Positions 19,319-23,769 of a stretch of 23,769 bases of DNA are shown here, piece after piece; positions within the stretch are counted from its first letter, which is position 1, and each line of letters opens with the position of its first letter. A model generated the notes under the pieces. It did not search any database and was not told where the DNA came from. It saw nothing but the letters and a program-made list of their open reading frames with translations. A program made the position numbers and the translations under genes. The stretch covers positions 1-23,769 of the forward strand of contig JADGJC010000479.1 in the NCBI GenBank assembly GCA_027596075.1. The letters run 5' to 3'. The stretch is from Rhizophlyctis rosea (Eukaryota > Chytridiomycota > Chytridiomycetes > Rhizophlyctidales > Rhizophlyctidaceae).

Positions 19319-19738
19319 ATGAAGGCTATCCATCTTCTTACCATTGCTCTCACCATCGCCTCCGGTGTTGCGGCTTTTCCTCCCAGTGACAATGATAGCA
19401 AGGGCGTCGGCAAAGGCAACTACGGGAAGGGCGGCTACGGCAACGGCGGCTACGGGAAGGGGGATTACGGCAAAGGCGGCTACAAGACGGGCGACTACGA
19501 AGGGGGCGGCTATGAGGAGGGCGACTACGGGAAGGGGGGTTACGGAAAAGGCGACGGCGGCGAGAGCGGTGAGGGAAAGGGTGGTTACGGCAAGGGCCAC
19601 TACGGCAAGGGCAAATTTGATAAGGAAAGTCACGGCAAGGGAAAAGGGGCCTATGGCGGCTATGGCAAGGGCGGGTACGATGAAGGCGAGAAGTCCAAGC
19701 GTGAAGTCGGGGATGGTGACATCGCATCGGATGGGTAG
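19319..19738 (+). CDS. Small secreted Gly-Tyr-Lys repeat protein
   Basis: A 139-residue protein. The N-terminus MKAIHLLTIALTIASGVAA is a textbook signal peptide with cleavage before FPPSD. Residues about 28-125 are an irregular tandem array of five-residue units of the type G-Y-G-K-G with G-D-Y-G-K, G-H-Y-G-K and acidic variants, so the mature protein is Gly/Tyr/Lys-rich with interspersed Asp and Glu. The C-terminus contains a dibasic KSKR followed by EVGDGD, a possible Kex2-type processing site. The frame is open upstream to 19256, but the ATG at 19319 starts the signal peptide and follows a CACA context. Such proteins in other organisms serve as cell-wall or adhesive proteins or as cationic antimicrobial peptides; which applies here cannot be told. 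The same frame continues past the TAG stop with GGFGKGK, as if the array once extended further. Confidence 0.85.
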   Translation: MKAIHLLTIALTIASGVAAFPPSDNDSKGVGKGNYGKGGYGNGGYGKGDYGKGGYKTGDYEGGGYEEGDYGKGGYGKGDGGESGEGKGGYGKGHYGKGKFDKESHGKGKGAYGGYGKGGYDEGEKSKREVGDGDIASDG

Positions 19739-20210
19739 GCGGGTAATCGGCTTTGGCAGGGTGGTTTTGGCAAGGGCAAGTGGGTAGGGTGGTCGATTGT
19801 GCGTGTGATGTTATGTGGCATTATTGTATGTAACAGCTCAAGCTGAGCACCAGCAATTGTTCATTGCTATGATATCAGCATTTGCTTTCTTGTAAACACT
19901 ACTGTGATGTTATCAATCGCTCCATGGTTTGACAGTAATGTGATTGGTCGATCCGAAAAATGTAGTTGGACATTTTGAGAGTAAGAAGGAACCATTTCGT
20001 GTGCTTCGCCTTGTCCGCAACGCTCTTTTCTCCCTCCCATTGTGCCATAGAGTCAAAAGAATGTACTCCCGCTGAGTGCTCATGCATCTACCCGTCGCGA
20101 ATATGGAATTTTCGAATCATGGAAGAGCAAGATGTTCGATCGTTATATGCATGGATCGGTTTACCCCAGGCTTGACCTCGAGTGCCTCGCATTCTTGAAA
20201 TGTGAGCCAT
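19739..20210. other. 3' flank and intergenic DNA
   Basis: The first 110 bases are open in the frame of the preceding gene after its TAG, with a repeat-like GGFGKGK, to a TGA near 19845. The rest is AT-rich with no gene. Plus 19966-20175 is open for 69 codons without motifs. This region also receives the 3' end of the minus-strand candidate that stops at 20211. Confidence 0.4.
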
Positions 20211-20893
20211 TTAGAAAATCGTGCTGGAGGCTTGAACGTGTATTGTGAAACCAACATTTTTGATGAGAATAGCTCTGAGCATGTGTACCCCATGTTTTGG
20301 GAGGTTCGTATAAACAACGACAAGCAACCCTACAACAAATGGCCCATTGTGGGTTGCAGTCTCGCCGAGACTTCGGCAACAATGTCGGGATTTTCGACGG
20401 TCAGTCCTTCCGGATCAGGCTGCCCAACACCAAAAGCGCATTCGGTCTGGTCACTGGATATTCCCTCTGAAGTTGACCTCGAACAGTTCAAATTTTTTTT
20501 TATTATGGTGTGCAGCAGCGACAAATGTTGTCAAAGCGATAGTCACAACTTAGTGAACATTTGTCCATAGGTATACGTATACTGCATTTCAGAATTGAAT
20601 CCATCCAAGTAGTTCATACGCAAGGCGCTAAGTTCAAAGGCGGCCGTCAAAATGAAGTTAAGTGGGCCAGCAAGGTGAAAGTCAAATTTTGCAAATGATT
20701 GTGCGGCACGCCGGTTGAATGCAATAACTGCATTATCGCGTACCGATGTGGCGGTGATAATACAGTCCCACCCGGCCCAGTCGGCCCGGAACGAGTTGGC
20801 ATGATGATGGTCATGGTGATCATGATGGATGCCAGTGTGGGAAAGCATGGGAATGGGAATGGAAACGGACTGACTTGGTGTCATCATACTCAT
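20211..20893 (-). CDS. Candidate His-rich protein, three exons
   Basis: Three minus-strand exons, 20893-20583, 20477-20334 and 20274-20211, join in frame to 172 residues. Introns are 105 nt (GTATAC donor, TTCGAG acceptor) and 59 nt (GTAGGG donor, GCTCAG acceptor). The protein begins MSMMTPSQSVSIPIPML and has a His/Asp cluster HHDHHDHHH at about residues 23-31, a plausible metal-binding stretch. It continues with a moderately hydrophobic region (PLNFILTAAFELSALRM), an acidic middle part (PDPEGLTVENPDIVAEV) and a short hydrophobic C-terminus (GHLLAILIKNVGFTIHV). No family is recognised. Continuous frame over three exons and divergence from the gene at 21141 support it; the first acceptor is weak, and the alternative is a 116-residue product from exon 1 reading into the intron. 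Confidence 0.38.
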
Positions 20894-21140
20894 GAAAAAT
20901 GTAGTGCAGTCTACAGCATTATACTCATGATCAGAAACCTCTCTTGCTGGCTTGCGTGTCACTCACGTCGTCCCTCTGCCTATCATGGGTGCCACACCTG
21001 ACCATTAACCCCCTCTGGCATGGTAACGGAATTCATGGTTCACATACTGGCCCCGCTCCCAACTCCCATACTTGCCATGCTTGATACCTGTCACATAGTT
21101 CGCAACAATCAAAACGTATACAGAACTTCAAACCGGAGTC
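20894..21140. promoter_or_regulatory. Intergenic region between divergent starts
   Basis: These 247 bases separate the candidate minus gene (ATG 20893) from the plus gene (ATG 21141), so they may hold a shared promoter. The part near 21141 contains CCCCGCTCCCAACTCCC and several CATA words. No TATA box is clear. Confidence 0.3.
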
Positions 21141-22267
21141 ATGTCCAGCATTCGTGAGGAACTGACCGAACGCTTCGGTGAAGAAAGGATGCGCCCTTTC
21201 GATAAAGTCCTGAAACAACACCACCAAGCAGAAGCCAAAAGCAATGTGCATTATCTTCTCACCGTTTTCTTCCGTCTCTTTACGGATATGGACTTCAAGC
21301 CGCGCACCATCTATGACATGCTGAAGGAGTCCGAGGGACCTACAAATACAAAACCCGTATTTGGCGGCAACACACCGACGGGTAACGTCTACCCAGAACT
21401 GAAACGGTTAACTGAGTTGGAGTACATAGTCCGAGCGGACGAGGAACCACTTCGATACCGACGTCCCGTTCCGCCTTCCGAAGACGGCTTCAAGGGCCTT
21501 TCCACCAACACAACAACGGATGAGAAAGACCACAATGTGCGTTGTGAGGAGAATCAAGTTCTTCATGATTGCTTCAAGGCTTACTTGGGTTTTGACGTTT
21601 GCCTCTGGCTGCTTCATCTTCACAGACCACCCCTCCTCATCCTCCAAAACCCAAAACATCTCACGCCCAGACCCGTCGTGAGCCCAGTCGAATCCGTCAA
21701 GGTTGTAGCGACATCGGACCCGACGGAACCCCGAATGGCCTTCCCTCCGCTACCACCGAATACAATGACAGCATCAGGTCCAATCCCACAGCTCCTAGCG
21801 TATACTTCCCTCTGACTTCCTCTCCAACCCCCGCTCACTCCATCCTCACCAAAACTCCCGTCCCACCTATCGCAGGGCGAATCACATCAGCGTCCACAAA
21901 CAGCAATCCGAAGTCCATCTCATCCTCGATCAAAACCGTGCAGCTTGACCTTCCAGCACTCCTCAAACGCGCTCTAGCAGAGGATGCTGGGGTGCGCAAG
22001 CGGGCGCGACTGATGGGTCCGGTCATGCTGGAGAAAGTGATGATGCGGCCTGTAGTGAAGGAAGGGCTCCACTGGGGTCTTGATAGGGGTTTTGCAGCGG
22101 TGCAGCAAGAGGAGCAAGTTTTGGGTGATAAACTCAAACTTAGCGACTTGAAAGCAGAGCTGGACAGAAAGGATCAGGAGCTCCGTCAGCAAAGGTTGTC
22201 GCTTCAAACTGTGAAAGCGGAATTAGTCAGGAAGGAGTATGAGCTTGCCCAGAGCAGGCGCTGCTGA
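21141..22267 (+). CDS. Winged-helix-like protein with C-terminal coiled coil
   Basis: Two exons, 21141-21536 and 21626-22267, joined by an 89-nt phase-0 intron (GTGCGT donor, CTTCACAG acceptor), give 345 residues. Without splicing the first frame would run on to 21815; splicing is preferred because it adds a good coiled coil. Residues about 30-110 are helical and then read GNVYPELKRLTELEYIVRAD followed by EEPLRYRR, resembling the recognition helix and beta-wing of a winged-helix domain (a PadR-like pattern). Residues about 133-245 are a Pro/Ser/Thr-rich linker. A basic VRKRARL patch follows, and the last 50 residues (KLKLSDLKAELDRKDQELRQ onward) form a heptad-patterned coiled coil. This suggests a dimeric nuclear DNA-binding protein, but the winged-helix reading is by eye only. 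No family name is assigned. Confidence 0.65.
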
Positions 22268-22346
22268 GTCAATGGCAGATAGTGATTCAAAATGTGCATA
22301 GCTGTAGATGGATCTAAATAGGGTCCACATCGTATAGTCTTGGTGA

Positions 22347-22755
22347 ATGAAAGTTGTCGAAGTAGTTTTGTGCGCTCATTTTTGGCGTTTCAAAATCTTT
22401 CTCTTCAACTATGCAACGACTCATGATCTCTTGGGCATCAGACGAAAACGTATAGGCCAAAAATGGAAAGTGAGCCCACAATCGCACTTTGTTGGTAGTG
22501 AATATTTAGGGCAGATAAGGCAACAGGAGGAACACTTTCAGTTAGGCGCTTTTTTGTATCGCATCCCTATTGATTTACAGTATTCATCGCTGTTTGCAGA
22601 TGTGGTTGATGCCATTGCTGATACCGCAGAGCCAGCTCCAAGGTAGCAGCGACAGAGATAAACTGGATAGGAAGAATGAAGGCACGATTCGCACACCCGC
22701 CGTGATCGAAGTTGTGGCAGACTTGCTTCACCCCTTCTATTATTCTATGTTCTAG
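22347..22755 (+). pseudogene. Possible frame-broken gene fragment
   Basis: An ATG at 22347 opens 99 codons ending ADVVDAIADTAEPAPR and a stop at 22644-22646. A second plus frame, overlapping from 22570, continues with protein-like composition (DRDKLDRKNEGTIRTPAVIE, then VVADLLHPFYY) to a stop at 22755. A single frame change near 22640 would fuse the two into about 135 residues. No domain is recognised and no plausible intron joins them, so this is either a decayed gene or two chance frames. Confidence 0.22.
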
Positions 22756-23077
22756 TGCGTGAACTTGACTTCATGATATTGCATGTCCTCGTCAACACTT
22801 TGTGGGACTTCTTGGTTGAGTCCTAGAAAGTCTAGAAATTGACAGTTGATTGACACCTTGCGCAACCACGAATGGGAGCGTGCTGAATCCCGCTGCTGAA
22901 ATGGCCTCGAGGCAATGTAGCTATTTCAAAAGACACGTTAGAAGGGTTAATTTCGGAAGCATCCGATCGAATTGGCGCAGTTTTTCGCCATGTCTTGTCT
23001 CTCATAACGACACAACATGAAGCAGCCCTAAAGGGGCATTTACCTCAATGCTTTAGTAAGCGCATTGTTGCGGCTTC
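22756..23077. other. Intergenic, nothing supported
   Basis: AT-balanced DNA without open frames of note. It contains a short near-duplication around 22824-22837 (two AGAAAGTCTAGAAA-like words) and ends at the tandem duplication. Confidence 0.4.
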
Positions 23078-23199
23078 AAAAGTGGGGATAATAGATCAGG
23101 AGGCGCACTTCAATCTGGCACCCAAGGTTGTGAGTCCAAAAAGTGGGGACAATAGATCAGAAGGCGCACTACAATCTGGCACCCAAGGTTGTGAGTCCA
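23078..23199. repeat. 61-bp imperfect tandem duplication
   Basis: Two adjacent copies (23078-23138 and 23139-23199) share AAGTGGGGA.AATAGATCAG, then GGCGCACT..CAATCTGGCA and CCCAAGGTTGTGAGTCCA, with about four substitutions between them. The period is 61, not a multiple of three, so a frame through it changes register between copies, which argues against a coding role. It appears to be a recent local duplication. Confidence 0.85.
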
Positions 23200-23512
23200 T
23201 TGAAGATTTTGAGATGAGACATGGAACCTTGTAATGTCCGTGTCATAAGCTATATATCGTTGCGAGAAGTCACTGCTGCACATTACAACACAACTTTGGA
23301 CGAAAGACAATGTTCTTCGTTGACAATTGCTGGTCAATAGACCTGCTGAAGCAATACACACTCAAATGAACGATAAAGTTAACTGTTTGGATGCATATTG
23401 AGATAATTGAATCATAGAACAACATAACGCACACACGCACACCCATATGTCCCACAGGGTGGCACATGTGCGACAGAAAAACACGTAAGCGATCGACGCA
23501 ATTACCTAAGGG
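23200..23512. other. Intergenic, nothing supported
   Basis: No gene is seen. A CA-rich patch (ACGCACACACGCACACCC) lies at about 23428-23445, followed by the CACATGTG palindrome at 23463-23470. Short open frames on the minus strand have no motifs. Confidence 0.4.
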
Positions 23513-23705
23513 TCACGTGATGCTGACTAAGCTCATGAATCAGTCACATGTTTAGAGGATCTCCACCCTTGTCCACCTTTAACAAGCCAGTCACGTGATT
23601 TGAAAATCCGATTTCCGAAAAAAATCTGCACCTAAGAGCATCCGTAGTGGTCAGATTGAATCCCGTCAGATGTGGCTAATTGTGGCTTTTTCGTGCAACC
23701 ACGTG
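23513..23705. promoter_or_regulatory. Cluster of CACGTG sites, probable promoter
   Basis: The palindrome TCACGTGA occurs at 23513-23520 and 23591-23598, and CACGTGA again from 23700, with a related TCACATG at 23544-23550. CACGTG is the binding site of basic helix-loop-helix proteins such as Cbf1, Pho4 and USF-type factors. Three sites in under 200 bases at the edge, with no gene inside the window using them, suggest the promoter of a gene to the right. Confidence 0.5.
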
Positions 23706-23769
23706 ATTCGTTCCGGGCAATTCCGAAGTTTTCAGATCTGAATGGAAATTTTCGATTTATCGGTGCCTT

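Noticed and set aside
19274..19727. Minus-strand Ala/Val-rich and Arg/Ser-rich frames of about 120 codons
   Set aside because: They are complements of the Gly-Tyr-Lys repeat array and exist only because the repeat lacks stops in other frames.
1..23769. CRISPR arrays, bacterial-type operons, insertion sequences or phage genes
   Set aside because: No spaced direct-repeat array, transposase motif or prokaryotic gene organisation is seen; the spliced genes show this is eukaryotic DNA.

Overview
The window looks like nuclear DNA of an early-diverging, probably chytrid-like fungus. Coding runs are split by short GT-AG introns, mostly about 40-105 nt. Recognisable families are fungal: a Brr6/Brl1 nuclear-envelope protein, a GH3 beta-glucosidase with a PA14 insert, an F-box/ankyrin protein and a small secreted Gly-Tyr-Lys repeat protein. 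The fungal call is fairly firm. The chytrid call is inference, and no rRNA or mitochondrial marker is present to test it. Gene density is low for a fungus, and several stretches hold relics.

Left part (1-4556): a minus-strand Brr6/Brl1-like gene runs off the left edge. Its disulfide domain seems to have lost three of four cysteines. Upstream on the same strand is a decayed fragment of a SMARCAL1/ZRANB3-type SNF2 helicase. A 55-nt tRNA-like element whose anticodon region is reduced to a UUCG hairpin lies at 3500-3554, followed by about 1 kb without a convincing gene.

Middle (4557-13533): two plus-strand genes (4557-6506 and 9007-10079) form an unrecognised paralogous pair. Each has a globular head of about 100-115 residues, a phase-1 intron directly after the head, and a long disordered Ser/Pro/Thr-rich tail with basic clusters. 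The first has a 408-nt UG-rich intron. Between and after them are an unresolved minus-strand candidate (7861-8675) and a frame-broken gene (10874-11395). A single-exon F-box/ankyrin gene follows at 12085-13533.

Right part (13534-23769): a candidate Lys-rich minus gene (14135-14751) is divergent from a five-exon GH3 beta-glucosidase (14927-17692). Next come the secreted Gly-Tyr-Lys protein (19319-19738), a candidate His-rich minus gene (20211-20893) divergent from a winged-helix-like/coiled-coil gene (21141-22267), a 61-bp tandem duplication, and a cluster of TCACGTGA-type sites at the right edge that may be the promoter of a gene outside the window.

The genes do not form an obvious pathway. 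The beta-glucosidase (intracellular cello-oligosaccharide use) and the F-box/ankyrin protein (ubiquitin targeting) look like independent neighbours. Exon boundaries were placed by reading splice signals and frame continuity by eye, and all functional assignments come from motif recognition without a database search.
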